From positions 1,151,001 through 1,215,000 of the forward strand of contig NZ_OX031157.1 in the NCBI RefSeq assembly GCF_943736995.1: 64,000 nt of DNA, written 5' to 3'. Below the pieces are notes generated by a model that was given only the letters and a program-made list of their open reading frames with translations, was not told the origin of the DNA and ran no database searches. This document shows positions 8,309-17,761 of this stretch, one piece after another. This stretch comes from Sporosarcina sp. Marseille-Q4943 (lineage in GTDB: Bacteria > Bacillota > Bacilli > Bacillales_A > Planococcaceae). Position 1 is the stretch's first letter; every line of letters starts with the position of its first letter. The position numbers and the translations under genes are program-made.

Positions 8309-9403
8309 GTGAAACAGATTTCAGATGAACTAATAAGTTGCATCAATCAAATGACCGAAGAGAATGTTGTAGAAACAAGAGAACGGGTCAATAAGTTATT
8401 TGATTTCATCGAACTGTCTCAAGCGTTATGGGGTTCCATTCCATCATTCAACGTTCCGGCAGAACTAGAACAGGAACCTGATGAAGCCCTCAATTTAAGA
8501 AGTGAAACATCTCAGAGATTGATTGTAACGAGTAGTAGCGATTCTACCAATCTGGGAACTCCAATGGAAAGAAAATTGAAGGGTGGAATATTGAAAGGAA
8601 AGCATGGGGATATATACGTCCCTGAAAAGATTGTCCGGATGCACGGTTTTGAACATGGGGATTTTATTGAAGCGATCGGGGATCATCTGAAAGATCTCGT
8701 GTTCATTAAAAGAAAAAGCAGTGTAACCAAACATGAGAGCAATCGGATTGAAATCGATTATTGTGTCATTACAAAGACTTCAGATGGATTATTAGTGGCA
8801 AATCAAATGATCAAAGATGGGAAACTAACGAGAATTAAATTGGATGGCGAGTCCCCTTATCAATTTTTAATTAGCCAAAGAGATATTGATACTTATAGTT
8901 TACGGGACGGCAGCGTCGTAGCAATCGCTTATCATGAATCGGACCCCCTCTCCTTCCGTGTCGTCTGGTGTTATCCGGAACGGACGGGTGAACTCGCAAG
9001 ACCAGACCCGAAGCCGTCCAGTTATTACAAAGATAGTTCAGTGAAAAAGGAAAGCCTATGGACTGATATTGAGTTAAACCTATTAAAAAACAAAAAGATT
9101 GTCATTATCGGAGCTGATTTCCGAAGTGCGGATTTCATGCCGCTGGCGGAAAGCGGCAACTTTTCATTAGATATTTTTAGTGGAGATGAAAGCAAGACCC
9201 GTATCAAAGCAGCTGTGAAAAATACAGATTTAATTATTTCAGCAAGCGAGCACTCATCCCATCGAAGCAGCGGATTAGCGAAGGAATGTGCCAAGAAGTA
9301 CAAAATCCCATTCCGCGCAGCACCTACGAGTCAATCGTCGATCAAAAGGGCGATGATTCATGGAATCAAGGAATCGTATATACCTTTTCATTCATTTTTC
9401 TAA
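8309..9403 (+). CDS. DUF2325 domain protein
   Basis: 364 residues with GTG start; GAGGAG lies 8 bases upstream. The C-terminal about 95 residues (KKIVIIGADF ... NTDLIISASEHSSHRSSGLAKECAKKYKIPF) match the pattern of DUF2325, a small Rossmann-like domain. The middle part contains a strand-rich segment, GDIYVPEKIVRMHGFEHGDFIEA. The N-terminal 60 residues are helical and charged. No membrane segments. It stands alone with its own terminator. Function unknown. Confidence 0.7.
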   Translation: MKQISDELISCINQMTEENVVETRERVNKLFDFIELSQALWGSIPSFNVPAELEQEPDEALNLRSETSQRLIVTSSSDSTNLGTPMERKLKGGILKGKHGDIYVPEKIVRMHGFEHGDFIEAIGDHLKDLVFIKRKSSVTKHESNRIEIDYCVITKTSDGLLVANQMIKDGKLTRIKLDGESPYQFLISQRDIDTYSLRDGSVVAIAYHESDPLSFRVVWCYPERTGELARPDPKPSSYYKDSSVKKESLWTDIELNLLKNKKIVIIGADFRSADFMPLAESGNFSLDIFSGDESKTRIKAAVKNTDLIISASEHSSHRSSGLAKECAKKYKIPFRAAPTSQSSIKRAMIHGIKESYIPFHSFF

Positions 9404-9408
9404 AGAGA

Positions 9409-9449
9409 GTGCTGGGAACCGGAACGGCTGGTTTCCAGCGCTTTTTTTT
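9409..9449 (+). terminator. Terminator after the DUF2325 gene
   Basis: GCTGGGAACC / GGTTTCCAGC stem followed by GC and eight T residues. Confidence 0.88.
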
Positions 9450-9465
9450 AATTGATGGGTGATCA

Positions 9466-9501
9466 TAAAAAAAGCTCTCCGCCGTAAAGCGGAGAGCTTA
9501 T
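9466..9501 (-). terminator. Terminator of sat
   Basis: On the minus strand, AAGCTCTCCGC / GCGGAGAGCTT is followed by a T-run, about 60 bases past the sat stop. Confidence 0.85.
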
Positions 9502-9557
9502 CATAATGGTTTAGCACGATTTTGCATATGTTTTAGCGCACTCTCAAAAAGTTAAGC

Positions 9558-11327
9558 TTATTCCGGGACTTCCTGCTCCTCCGAACCGCTCAAGACAACA
9601 GCTTGCTTCTCCTCATTCGGCTCGTCGCTGCCGCGATAGCGCTTATACGGCAAGACATTCCATGTACGATAGTCGAAATCGGCCGCGCGGAGCACTTTCG
9701 GAATATCGCCAAGAATCTTCTTCGCCACTTCCAATTCCCGCAGCGCTTCTTCTTTATCCTGATACATGAATTCATCCGAAGCGGTCGCCGGTGCCTGCTT
9801 CACTTTCTCCTCCAAGTCCTGGATGACCATCTGTTGCTGCGTTTGCAACGATTCCCTCGCATCCATTATCCATTCCGGCTGCATGCCACGGTTCGTATCC
9901 CCCACACTCGAATACTCCTCGAACACCTCCCGGTAAATCCGGTCGGCATTCGCACGGACGTCCAAATTAACCATTTCGAGGTCGTCATTTGTCAAATCCT
10001 CTACACTCAATGGCGTAGCCCGCTTCCGTCCCCCGAGTCTCGTCCGCTCCAAATAGAACGGGAACATGCTCTTAATGATTTTCCCTACAGGCGAGATAGC
10101 GCTTCCAAATTCATCGAGTCCTTTCGGTTGAACGCCTTGGATTGCAATTCTTGCCGATTCCGGGCGGACGATTTCCTTCGGCGGCATAATTCCGTGGCGG
10201 AGCATTTCCCGGATTCCCGTGCCGGAAATATTGACCCGGTATTGGTTGTCATGCGGGCAAGACTGCTCTGTCGCAGGGCTGTCACAGCGCGTGCAGTAGA
10301 ACACCTCATGGAAAAGCCGAATGTCAATTCCGAGCTCTTCCGGTTTGAACTGGTCAAAAATGCTATGGCTCGCATACTTATCGTAATAATCGCCAATTCC
10401 TGCGTGGTCCCGGCCGATGAGTGCATGTGTGCATCCGTAGTTTTTCATAATAAGTGCATGGAGTACCGTTTCCCGAGGACCGGCAAAAATATAAGTCACC
10501 CTGAGCGGGGCGAGGATGGAACGGCCTTTTGGATAATACGTGTCCAGCACGCTCCGATACGATAGCATCCGGAATTCATGGCGCGTATATTCACGTTTTG
10601 CCATCTCGACCAACGGCTGAAGAAGCAACCCGTCGATTTCTTCCAACGCATTTTTATGGATATATTCATGGCCTCGGTGCAAAGGATTCGCCCCAGTAAT
10701 AAAGCCTGCTGCAGAGCGGAACTTCTTCACTTCATAAAATTCATGCCACGTATCTTTCGGCTCCAAACGCAGCTTTTCAAACGGTCCCCAATCGACTCGG
10801 CGCAGCAATCGGATCGGTCCGCCTAGCGCGACATCACCCATACGTCTGTAAATCGCGTCCACGCCGGGATGGTTCCGGTCGGTCGTGCCAAATAGATGGG
10901 AAGCCCGGTATTCCTTATCATAATCAAAAATATCCTCGATTTTCAAAATCGCCACAGGCTCGTTCTGTTCATCGGAAAGCGCCACTTCATCCCCCACGGA
11001 AAGTGTTCCGATGATTTCTTTGTTGCGATTGCCGATTGGCGCAAAGCTGAGCGGAACCGGCCATACCGTACCGTTCGCCAACCTGCCTTCAGTCAAAACG
11101 GATTTATAATCGACTTCATTCATGAATCCTTCATTCGGAGACAAGACCCCTGTCGCAATCATTTCAAGCGTAATGACCGCTTCCAAGTCGACCATGATGG
11201 AAGGTAGCAGCCTAGCCCTTTCCAGCTCCTCATCCCTCTCAACCCCCGTCAATACTTTATCCACCAGTTTTCCCCCATGTGGCTGTTGAGGGTAATTGGC
11301 AAACCGATTTTCAGTTACGTTCAACAT
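9558..11327 (-). CDS. sat: Sulfate adenylyltransferase (ATP sulfurylase) with long C-terminal extension
   Basis: A 589-residue protein. Residues 1 to about 390 are a standard ATP sulfurylase: PUA-like N-domain, NPLHRGH (214-220), GRDHAG (305-310), and a CTRC..C.H cluster (345-359) that probably binds zinc. It makes adenosine phosphosulfate (APS) from ATP and sulfate. Usual bacterial Sat is about 380-400 residues; here about 195 more follow (SARIAIQGVQPKGLDEFGS onward), charged and helical. I do not recognise the extension as an APS kinase since no P-loop is visible. GAGGAGGAG precedes the ATG. No cysH, cysC or sulfite reductase genes adjoin. Confidence 0.88.
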   Translation of the reverse strand: MLNVTENRFANYPQQPHGGKLVDKVLTGVERDEELERARLLPSIMVDLEAVITLEMIATGVLSPNEGFMNEVDYKSVLTEGRLANGTVWPVPLSFAPIGNRNKEIIGTLSVGDEVALSDEQNEPVAILKIEDIFDYDKEYRASHLFGTTDRNHPGVDAIYRRMGDVALGGPIRLLRRVDWGPFEKLRLEPKDTWHEFYEVKKFRSAAGFITGANPLHRGHEYIHKNALEEIDGLLLQPLVEMAKREYTRHEFRMLSYRSVLDTYYPKGRSILAPLRVTYIFAGPRETVLHALIMKNYGCTHALIGRDHAGIGDYYDKYASHSIFDQFKPEELGIDIRLFHEVFYCTRCDSPATEQSCPHDNQYRVNISGTGIREMLRHGIMPPKEIVRPESARIAIQGVQPKGLDEFGSAISPVGKIIKSMFPFYLERTRLGGRKRATPLSVEDLTNDDLEMVNLDVRANADRIYREVFEEYSSVGDTNRGMQPEWIMDARESLQTQQQMVIQDLEEKVKQAPATASDEFMYQDKEEALRELEVAKKILGDIPKVLRAADFDYRTWNVLPYKRYRGSDEPNEEKQAVVLSGSEEQEVPE

Positions 11328-11514
11328 CCCTTCTCCTCCTCATTCCATTCATTCTAGTGAAATCCTATTCTCTTCTGAATGTTAACATACTTTCAAACTT
11401 ACCAAAAGAGCATTATCAGAAATTAATAATTTTTCTTTTTTTAATACTTGAAGGTCTAGGGAAAGATTATTGAGATGTTTATGTTAAAATCAGTTGGTGG
11501 TTTTTCTTGAACGG

Positions 11515-11673
11515 TTATGCGTGAATTATTTCAGTTATGGACTTTTTTGGGAATATATACGTTTCTGCAGAGGTTTATGCTTAATTAGAGTGGTTTATGC
11601 TTAATTAAAGCGATTTATGCGTTTTGGTAGCGGTTTATCATTATTCCACGAATTTATACGTCATTGGAGCAGG
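11515..11673 (+). repeat. Tandem array of eight 20-bp degenerate repeats
   Basis: TTATGC-like heads begin at 11515, 11535, 11555, 11575, 11595, 11615, 11635 and 11654, so the period is 20 bp (19 for the last step). The best units read GGTTTATGCTTAATTAGAG; the TTTATGC head is conserved and the other half drifts. The array fills the intergenic space between divergent sat and brnQ. It is not coding and not a CRISPR array, because it has no constant-length spacers between palindromic repeats. Confidence 0.8.
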
Positions 11674-11717
11674 AAGGCATGCGATCGTTAGTAATTGGTA
11701 GTCGGAGGGAATAGTTG

Positions 11718-13031
11718 ATGAATGATTTTACGAAGAAAGATACATTAAAGTTAGGATTATTAATGTTTGCGCTGTTTTTCGGCGCTGGCAATATGATTTT
11801 TCCACCGTTAGTCGGACAGCTTGCGGGGGAAAATGTTTGGATAACAATCGGTGGGTTTCTTATTACAGGCGTCGGTCTTCCTTTTCTCGGTGTTATGGCG
11901 GTCGCCATGAGCGGCAGCCAGTTGAGGGATCTTGCGGGCAAAGCTCATCCTTTGTTTGGACTCGTTTTCACGATAATTGTCTATTTGGCGCTAGGACCTT
12001 TGTTTGCAGTTCCGCGAACGGCAACGGTTTCATTTGAGATGGGGCTTTCTCCGTTCATTTCCGGACCATTGGAAAGTATTGGACTCATCCTGTTTTCAAT
12101 CCTCTTTTTTGCAATCACAGCTTGGCTCTCATTAAAGCCGAATCAATTGGTCGACCGTTTCGGGAATGTGCTCACCCCGATCCTTCTTGCCATCGTCGCT
12201 TTGATTGTCGCAATCGGCATCATCAAGCCTGCCGGCAAGAGCGGCCCGCCTCAGGAACCGTACATCGACCATCCTTTCATTGACGGCTTCATCCAAGGGT
12301 ACTTGACGATGGATGCCATTGCAGCTCTCGTGTTCGGTATCATCGTCATTAACGCAGTTAAGGCGAGGGGCATTTCAGACCGGAAGGCGATTGCCGCCAT
12401 TACGATGAAATCTGGCGGTATTGCCGCTATCGGGCTTTGTCTCGTTTACGTCGGACTGGCCTATCTTGGTACAACAAGCCGACTCGTCGCTCCGAATGCG
12501 GAAAATGGCGGTGTCATTTTAACACAGCTCGCTTATTCACTGATGGGGACGACTGGACAACTTTTGCTTGGCGTGGCTGTATTTCTTGCTTGTCTGACGA
12601 CTTCCGTCGGGCTTGTGTCATCATGCGCTTCCTTTTTCTCGACCGTATTTCCTAAGTTCTCGTATCGATTGGTCGTAATTGTCGTCTGTGTATTCAGCAT
12701 GTTTGTCGCTAATATCGGGCTTACGCAATTGATTTCGTTTACATTGCCTGTCCTTTTCGGAATCTATCCGCTGGCGATTGTCTTAATTACGGTCAGCTTC
12801 TTTCATGATCGGTTCAACGGCTACCAGGAAGTGTATTTATTTGCACTCGCTGCGGCTGGAATTGTAGGATTTTTCGATATGCTGAAGGCATTCGGTCTAC
12901 CCATCGATCCAGTTGCCGATGTGCTCGGCTATTTGCCTCTCTACGAAGAAGGGATCGGCTGGATCGTTCCGGCAATTGTGTTCGGATTGGTCGGATTTTT
13001 CATTGGGTCGATGCGGAAAAGCACCACGTAA
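11718..13031 (+). CDS. brnQ: Branched-chain amino acid:cation symporter BrnQ
   Basis: A 437-residue LIVCS-family carrier with about 12 membrane segments and the family hallmark LFFGAGNMIFPP near the N-terminus, followed by PRTATVSFEMG. It imports leucine, isoleucine or valine with Na+ or H+. ATG 11718 is chosen (GGAGGG 8 bases upstream); a TTG at 11715 is also in frame. It reads away from sat, with the 20-bp repeat array upstream, and ends at its own terminator. Confidence 0.9.
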   Translation: MNDFTKKDTLKLGLLMFALFFGAGNMIFPPLVGQLAGENVWITIGGFLITGVGLPFLGVMAVAMSGSQLRDLAGKAHPLFGLVFTIIVYLALGPLFAVPRTATVSFEMGLSPFISGPLESIGLILFSILFFAITAWLSLKPNQLVDRFGNVLTPILLAIVALIVAIGIIKPAGKSGPPQEPYIDHPFIDGFIQGYLTMDAIAALVFGIIVINAVKARGISDRKAIAAITMKSGGIAAIGLCLVYVGLAYLGTTSRLVAPNAENGGVILTQLAYSLMGTTGQLLLGVAVFLACLTTSVGLVSSCASFFSTVFPKFSYRLVVIVVCVFSMFVANIGLTQLISFTLPVLFGIYPLAIVLITVSFFHDRFNGYQEVYLFALAAAGIVGFFDMLKAFGLPIDPVADVLGYLPLYEEGIGWIVPAIVFGLVGFFIGSMRKSTT

Positions 13032-13040
13032 TAAAATGGA

Positions 13041-13068
13041 AAAGGACTCTTCGACGAGAGTCCTTTTT
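13041..13068 (+). terminator. Terminator after brnQ
   Basis: AAGGACTCT / AGAGTCCTT stem, 6-base loop, T6 run. The reverse strand has T4, so it may also serve the converging gene. Confidence 0.88.
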
Positions 13069-13071
13069 TGA

Positions 13072-13434
13072 TTATCGCTTTTTACTTCCCTTCCTGCCTA
13101 ACGCAAAGGAAAGACCGAGGAGCAACACCATGCCCGCTATTAGCCTTCCGTCTCGTGTCGGTTTGAATTTCACACGATCGGGTGTGATTTCATAGACGCC
13201 AACCGGACGGACTAAAAATCCTCCGCCGCCACCATCAGCGCCAGCGCCATCACCCCCGCCTCCGAACCCGTATCTCAACTTCGCGACAGGCACCACTTTC
13301 GTCAAGCCGACTTCGATCGGATCTCCGAATACGAGCGAGACATCCCGATTATTCCCGAATTTCTTGAACACCGTCGTTACAGGAGCTTCCCTAAATACCT
13401 TCCGCACCGCGCCTTCTTGTTGTTCTTGACCCAT
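13072..13434 (-). CDS. GerW/YtfJ-family sporulation-type protein
   Basis: 120 residues from ATG 13434 (AAAGGAGGGA 7 bases upstream). An in-frame start at 13518 would add 28 basic residues and lacks a site. The FGDPIEVGLTKVVPVAKLRYGFGGGG segment matches the GerW (YtfJ) family pattern, which in Bacillus is needed for full spore germination. A glycine-rich loop (GADGGGGGF) follows, and a C-terminal hydrophobic helix (LIAGMVLLLGLSFALG) could anchor it to a membrane. Exact role inferred from family only. Confidence 0.78.
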   Translation of the reverse strand: MGQEQQEGAVRKVFREAPVTTVFKKFGNNRDVSLVFGDPIEVGLTKVVPVAKLRYGFGGGGDGAGADGGGGGFLVRPVGVYEITPDRVKFKPTRDGRLIAGMVLLLGLSFALGRKGSKKR

Positions 13435-13580
13435 TCGCCAATCCCTCCTTTTGGTACTCTTTCGACGTCCCCGAGGCACTTCCCTTTTCCGAAGCATGTA
13501 TTTTGACACAATGACCACACTATATTAACGTAGAATTCAGAATTCCTTCGATGCTAGCATTCCGATTAGGGGGCGTCATG

Positions 13581-14801
13581 ATGAAAAGCATATTCAAAGC
13601 ATATGTACGCACTTCATTAATTATCAAAATTTCAATCGCCTTAGTGCTCGGGGTCATTGCTGGATTTCTGCTCGGGGAACAGGCTGCCGTCTTGGCCCCG
13701 CTCGGCGATCTGCTTCTCCGACTGCTCACGTTCCTGATCATCCCCCTCATTTTGTTTACGCTCATCGTCGGGGTGAATCAGACGAATATTGCCAACTTAG
13801 GGCGCATGGGAAGCAAAGTTTTCATTTACTACACGGTGACTTCAGCGCTTGCAATTGTAGTCGGTCTAGTTGTCGCCAGCATTTTGCGGCCCGGCACGGG
13901 TATGCATCTCACTGGCAATGAAACATTCGACGTTCCGGACAACCCTGGCATCGTTCAAGTGCTGCTCAATATCGTGCCGTCCAATATCGTTACTGCTTTT
14001 ACGGAAATGAATCTACTCGGCATCATTTTCACTGCGCTCGCTTTCGGAATTGCGATTTCCGTCATGCGTTCCTCCGAAAAGCATGTCGAGCTCGGCGATT
14101 CGTTGCTGACGACAGTTTCAGCTTTGAATGAAGCATCCCTTATCATCTTGAAAGCGATCCTTCAATACGTGCCGATAGGCATTTTTGCAATCATCGTAAA
14201 TACGGTCGGAAGCCAAGGGATCGACACGCTCCTTTCGTTAGGCGGCATGATCGGCGTCTTTTACATTGCGCTGCTCGTACATATCATGCTGTATGTCATT
14301 TTTCTAGTTCTTTTCGGAATCAAACCGGGACCTTTCTTCAAACATGCACGGACACCGATGATTACTGCATTTGTCACACAAAGCAGCACAGGCACATTGC
14401 CCCTTACATTGAATGCAGCGAAAAAGATGGGCGTTTCGAAAAGCCTGTACGGCTTCAGCCTGCCGCTAGGCGCTACGGTCAATATGGACGGCGCCGCAAT
14501 CCGCATTTCCGTTTCCGCCGTATTTGCCGCCAATGTCGTCGGCACCCCGCTCACGATTCCCGATATGCTGATGGTCGTGCTGATTGGGACGCTCGCTTCA
14601 ATCGGAACGGCAGGGGTTCCCGGTGCAGGCATCGTCATGATTGCGACGGTCTTTGTCCAACTCGGCTTGCCGATGGAGGCGGTAGCATTGCTCACCGCCA
14701 TCGACGCTTTAATCGGGATGGGGGCAACCGCCGTGAACGTGACAGGCGATCTTGTCGGGACGAGGTTGATCGATCAGCATGAGAAGAGAAGGAGAATGTA
14801 A
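13581..14801 (+). CDS. Dicarboxylate/amino acid:cation symporter (DAACS family)
   Basis: About 406 residues. ATG 13581 has AGGGGG 7 bases upstream; ATG 13578 is also possible. The GltP/DctA family is recognised by the serine-rich re-entrant loop TQSSTGTLPLTL, the NMDG motif in GATVNMDGAA, and the GIPGAG-like stretch GTAGVPGAGIVM. It imports glutamate, aspartate or C4-dicarboxylates with Na+ or H+. It stands alone between two hairpins. Substrate not certain. Confidence 0.88.
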   Translation: MKSIFKAYVRTSLIIKISIALVLGVIAGFLLGEQAAVLAPLGDLLLRLLTFLIIPLILFTLIVGVNQTNIANLGRMGSKVFIYYTVTSALAIVVGLVVASILRPGTGMHLTGNETFDVPDNPGIVQVLLNIVPSNIVTAFTEMNLLGIIFTALAFGIAISVMRSSEKHVELGDSLLTTVSALNEASLIILKAILQYVPIGIFAIIVNTVGSQGIDTLLSLGGMIGVFYIALLVHIMLYVIFLVLFGIKPGPFFKHARTPMITAFVTQSSTGTLPLTLNAAKKMGVSKSLYGFSLPLGATVNMDGAAIRISVSAVFAANVVGTPLTIPDMLMVVLIGTLASIGTAGVPGAGIVMIATVFVQLGLPMEAVALLTAIDALIGMGATAVNVTGDLVGTRLIDQHEKRRRM

Positions 14802-14802
14802 A

Positions 14803-14846
14803 AGAGCCAAGCATCGGGTCGTTGCCCGATACTTGGCTTTTCTTCA
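14803..14846. terminator. Bidirectional terminator between convergent genes
   Basis: AGCCAAG-ATCGGG / CCCGAT-CTTGGCT stem with one internal mismatch; T-rich on both sides. Confidence 0.75.
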
Positions 14847-15860
14847 TTCCATCATTTCTGCGACAATTTCATACGAGCGGAGGCGGTCTTCATGGTGGAA
14901 GATCCCCGAACTAATAATACATTCATCCGCTGTCGTCATCTCCATAAACGCTTCCAATTTACGCTTGACGGTGTCAGGACTGCCGACAATCGTCGATGGC
15001 CATTCCAATAGTTCAGCGACGGCCGCTTTTTCAAAATCATTCCAGACAACATCAACATCATCGATCGGGGGTGTAAATTGCTTCGTAATCCCTCTTCGGA
15101 TATTCAAAAACATCTGCTGGTGAGAAGTTGCTAGCCATTGCGCCTTTTCATCTGTATCCGCAGCGATGATGTTAATACCTAGCATCGCATACGGCTTTTC
15201 AAGGTCCTTCGAAGGCTTGAAATTGCGGTGAAATAGGTTCAACGCATGCATCATATAAGTCGGTGCAAAATGGCTCGCGAATGAAAACGGAAGCCCTAGT
15301 TCCGCAGCAAGCCGCGCACTGAAATCGCTCGACCCGAGAAGCCAGATCGGAATTTCTTGACCTTCCCCAGGGAATGCGCGGACGCGGGCGGCAGGATCGT
15401 ACTCGAAATACGCACGCAACTCGTCCAGCTGATCAGGGAAATCATTGCCGCTACTATTCAACGTCCGCCTTAACGCATAAGCCGTCGCCTGGTCGCTGCC
15501 GGGAGCCCGGCCAAGACCGAGATCGATTCGCCCCGGATAAAGTGCATCAAGCGTGCCGAACTGCTCGGCGATGACGAGCGGTGCATGATTCGGAAGCATG
15601 ATGCCACCTGCCCCGACACGTATCGTCTCCGTCGCTCCAGCGACATGACCGATAATGACAGACGTCGCGGAACTTGCAACGCCAGGCATATTATGATGTT
15701 CTGCAAGCCAAAAGCGGTTAAATCCCCATTTTTCTGCATGCTGGGCAAGGTCGACGCTATTCTTGAAAGATTGTCCAGCATCGCTCCCTTCGTTGATCAT
15801 CGCAAGATCAAGAATCGACAGCGGGATGCCGTTGAACTTCTTCGCTCTATCATGTATCAT
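14844..15860 (-). CDS. LLM class flavin-dependent oxidoreductase (luciferase-like)
   Basis: A 338-residue TIM-barrel protein of the bacterial luciferase-like family. N-terminal [32 protein letters not shown] and [12 protein letters not shown] are typical of the single-subunit MsnO8/YceB-like branch. It would use reduced FMN to oxygenate an unknown substrate. ATG 15860 is chosen because GGGGAG lies 8 bases upstream. Members of this family include sulfonate monooxygenases, but nothing here links it to the ssu genes. Confidence 0.82.
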   Translation of the reverse strand: MIHDRAKKFNGIPLSILDLAMINEGSDAGQSFKNSVDLAQHAEKWGFNRFWLAEHHNMPGVASSATSVIIGHVAGATETIRVGAGGIMLPNHAPLVIAEQFGTLDALYPGRIDLGLGRAPGSDQATAYALRRTLNSSGNDFPDQLDELRAYFEYDPAARVRAFPGEGQEIPIWLLGSSDFSARLAAELGLPFSFASHFAPTYMMHALNLFHRNFKPSKDLEKPYAMLGINIIAADTDEKAQWLATSHQQMFLNIRRGITKQFTPPIDDVDVVWNDFEKAAVAELLEWPSTIVGSPDTVKRKLEAFMEMTTADECIISSGIFHHEDRLRSYEIVAEMME

Positions 15861-15954
15861 TTGCCTCACTCCCCATAATTTTCATCTTCCAAATTGCTAC
15901 CATTCCATAATAACGTTTCGACACGCCCACTTCCATTGAAGGGATTTGCCCATA

Positions 15955-15985
15955 AAAAAAGGAGACCCGCCTTAGGGTCTCCCTC
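15955..15985 (-). terminator. Terminator of nupC
   Basis: On the minus strand, GGGAGACCC / GGGTCTCC is followed by seven T residues, right after the nupC stop. Confidence 0.88.
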
Positions 15986-17164
15986 TTACAACATGATTCC
16001 AGTAACAGCCGCTGTCAATAAACTGACCAATGTTGCCCCGTAGAGCAATTTCAAGCCGAATTTAGCGACCGTATTTCCTTGTTCTTCATTCAAACCTTTC
16101 ACAGCTCCGGAAATGATTCCGATTGAAGAGAAGTTCGCGAATGACACGAGGAAGACGGAAATAATGCCGACCGTTCTTTCCGATAAGGATGACGTAATTT
16201 TAGCCAAGTCCATCATCGCCACGAACTCGTTTGTTAGCAATTTCGTCGCCATGATCGTGCCGGCTTGTACAACTTCCGATGCCGGAATGCCGACGATGAA
16301 TGCAAATGGCGCAAATACATATCCTAACGCAGTCTGGAAGCTGACGCCGACAGCCGCTTCGAAAACACTGTTAATCATGCCGATCAATGCGACAAAACCG
16401 ATCAGCATAGCGCCGACGATGACGGCCACTTTAAAGCCGTCCATAATATATTCGCCTAACATTTCAAAGAAAGACTGCTTTCTCTCTCCTTTAATTTCAA
16501 TAATATCTTCATCCTCCGACACTTCATAAGGGTTGATGATATTCGCGATGATGAAACCGCCGAACAAATTCAGTACGAGTGCCGTAATGACATACTTCGG
16601 TTCGATCATCGTCATATACGCCCCTAAGATTGACGCGGATACTGTTGACATAGCTGACGTACACAGTGTATACATCCGATGTTTTGGAATATGCGGCAGC
16701 TGTTTTTTAATAGAGATGAACACCTCGGATTGTCCAAAAATCGCTGAGGCGACCGCATTAAACGACTCCAATTTCCCTAGTCCATTGACTTTGCTCAATA
16801 TCAATCCGAGAAACCGGATGATTAAAGGAAGCAGCCTAATATACTGAGCAATCCCGATAAGTACGGAAACAAAGACAATTGGCAATAAAACATTCAGGAA
16901 AAAGGGGAAGGAGCCTTCGTTGGCGAGCCCGCCGAAAACAAAATTGATCCCTTCCGCGGCATATGCTAAAAGCTTATCAAATACATTCGCCACTCCCTTG
17001 ATCAGGATGAGGCCGACTTCCGTATTCAATAGAGCGAAAGCCAATACGAGCTGCAAACCGATCATCGTGACAATCGATTTATATTTAATCTTCTTTTTGC
17101 CATTGCTTACGATGAATGCAAGGAAAAAGATAATAAGTAACGCCGCAATGAATATGAGGAATTT
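15986..17164 (-). CDS. nupC: Nucleoside:cation symporter NupC (CNT family)
   Basis: 393 residues from a TTG start at 17164 with GAGAGGGGG 7 bases upstream. This gives a protein beginning KFLIFIAALL and matches B. subtilis NupC in length and start. Family motifs: GQSEVFISIKKQ, ASAMSTVSASILGAYM, and FVGIPASEVVQAGTIMATKL-like segment with NEFVAM. It imports pyrimidine and other nucleosides with a proton or sodium ion. Longer automated starts at 17221 add unrelated residues. The long AT-rich upstream region probably carries its control. Confidence 0.9.
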   Translation of the reverse strand, partial: KFLIFIAALLIIFFLAFIVSNGKKKIKYKSIVTMIGLQLVLAFALLNTEVGLILIKGVANVFDKLLAYAAEGINFVFGGLANEGSFPFFLNVLLPIVFVSVLIGIAQYIRLLPLIIRFLGLILSKVNGLGKLESFNAVASAIFGQSEVFISIKKQLPHIPKHRMYTLCTSAMSTVSASILGAYMTMIEPKYVITALVLNLFGGFIIANIINPYEVSEDEDIIEIKGERKQSFFEMLGEYIMDGFKVAVIVGAMLIGFVALIGMINSVFEAAVGVSFQTALGYVFAPFAFIVGIPASEVVQAGTIMATKLLTNEFVAMMDLAKITSSLSERTVGIISVFLVSFANFSSIGIISGAVKGLNEEQGNTVAKFGLKLLYGATLVSLLTAAVTGIML

Positions 17165-17503
17165 CAAAGCGGTTTCCCCCTCTCTAGATGCATAAACTAT
17201 GTGTGGATCAAACAATTCCATTTTCTTGTATCTTCCCGAAAAAGATTCTCCGTAATCACTTTAGTTATTCGACAATTCACCTGTTTATATACAGAAAAAA
17301 ATAATCATCATAAGCGCCGAATTAGTCGGATAAGAATGAAAATGTTATATGTTTTTTTCCGACTCGCCTATAATAACATATAATTCTCTTGAGAGGCATT
17401 GACAAAATTAGCACATAAAAAAATAGAGAGGACGCGGTTGCGACCCTCTCCACTTTTTGATTTTCATGCATTTTCCGTTAATTTATTTACTAATAATTTT
17501 TTC
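17165..17503. other. 339-bp intergenic region: nupC leader and yjcZ-like terminator
   Basis: It holds an inverted repeat AGTCGGA (17323-17329) / TCCGACT (17358-17364) in the presumed nupC leader on the minus strand. A minus-strand terminator sits at 17420-17456 (GAGAGG / CCTCTC, then TATTTTTTT) and serves the small gene upstream. No coding frame with a credible ribosome site was seen. Confidence 0.55.
17420..17456 (-). terminator. Terminator of the yjcZ-like gene
   Basis: Stem GAGAGG(G) / CCTCTC with a 13-base loop followed by TATTTTTTT on the minus strand. Confidence 0.65.
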
Positions 17504-17617
17504 TTAACAGTAACCTTCACCCAAGTATGATGCACCGACAATAATCAATAGGATGAACAACACGACGATCAACGTAAAACCGCCGCCATATCCATAGCTC
17601 CCGACTTCTTTCGACAT
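17504..17617 (-). CDS. YjcZ-family small sporulation membrane protein
   Basis: 37 residues starting [13 protein letters not shown], then one hydrophobic helix ([18 protein letters not shown]) and a short polar tail ending GEGYC. This is the typical plan of the YjcZ/YhfH-like tiny sporulation proteins of Bacillaceae, found in multiple copies per genome and made during sporulation. GGAGG lies 9 bases before ATG 17617, and a terminator follows. Too short for ordinary ORF finders. Confidence 0.82.
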   Translation of the reverse strand: MSKEVGSYGYGGGFTLIVVLFILLIIVGASYLGEGYC

Positions 17618-17724
17618 TCCTCAACACCTCCAAAACACTTGATGCTGTTATTCTATGTAATCAAAACATCCTTGCCCATGACATTCCCCTAGAAAGTTCC
17701 ACTTGACTTAAGAAGAATAAAAAA

Positions 17725-17760
17725 AAGGCCTCTCACATACAAGTGAAAGACCAGTTACCA
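17725..17760 (-). terminator. Terminator of the serine hydrolase gene
   Basis: On the minus strand, GGTCTTTCAC / GTGAGAGGCC (two wobble pairs) is followed by eight T residues. Confidence 0.7.
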
Positions 17761-17761
17761 T

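Noticed and set aside
9603..10565. Plus-strand frame of 320 codons opposite sat
   Set aside because: Shadow of sat; no ribosome site and low-complexity Arg/His/Leu composition.
11515..11673. CRISPR array
   Set aside because: Units are 20 bp with drifting tails, no palindromic repeat, no 30-40-bp spacers and no cas genes.
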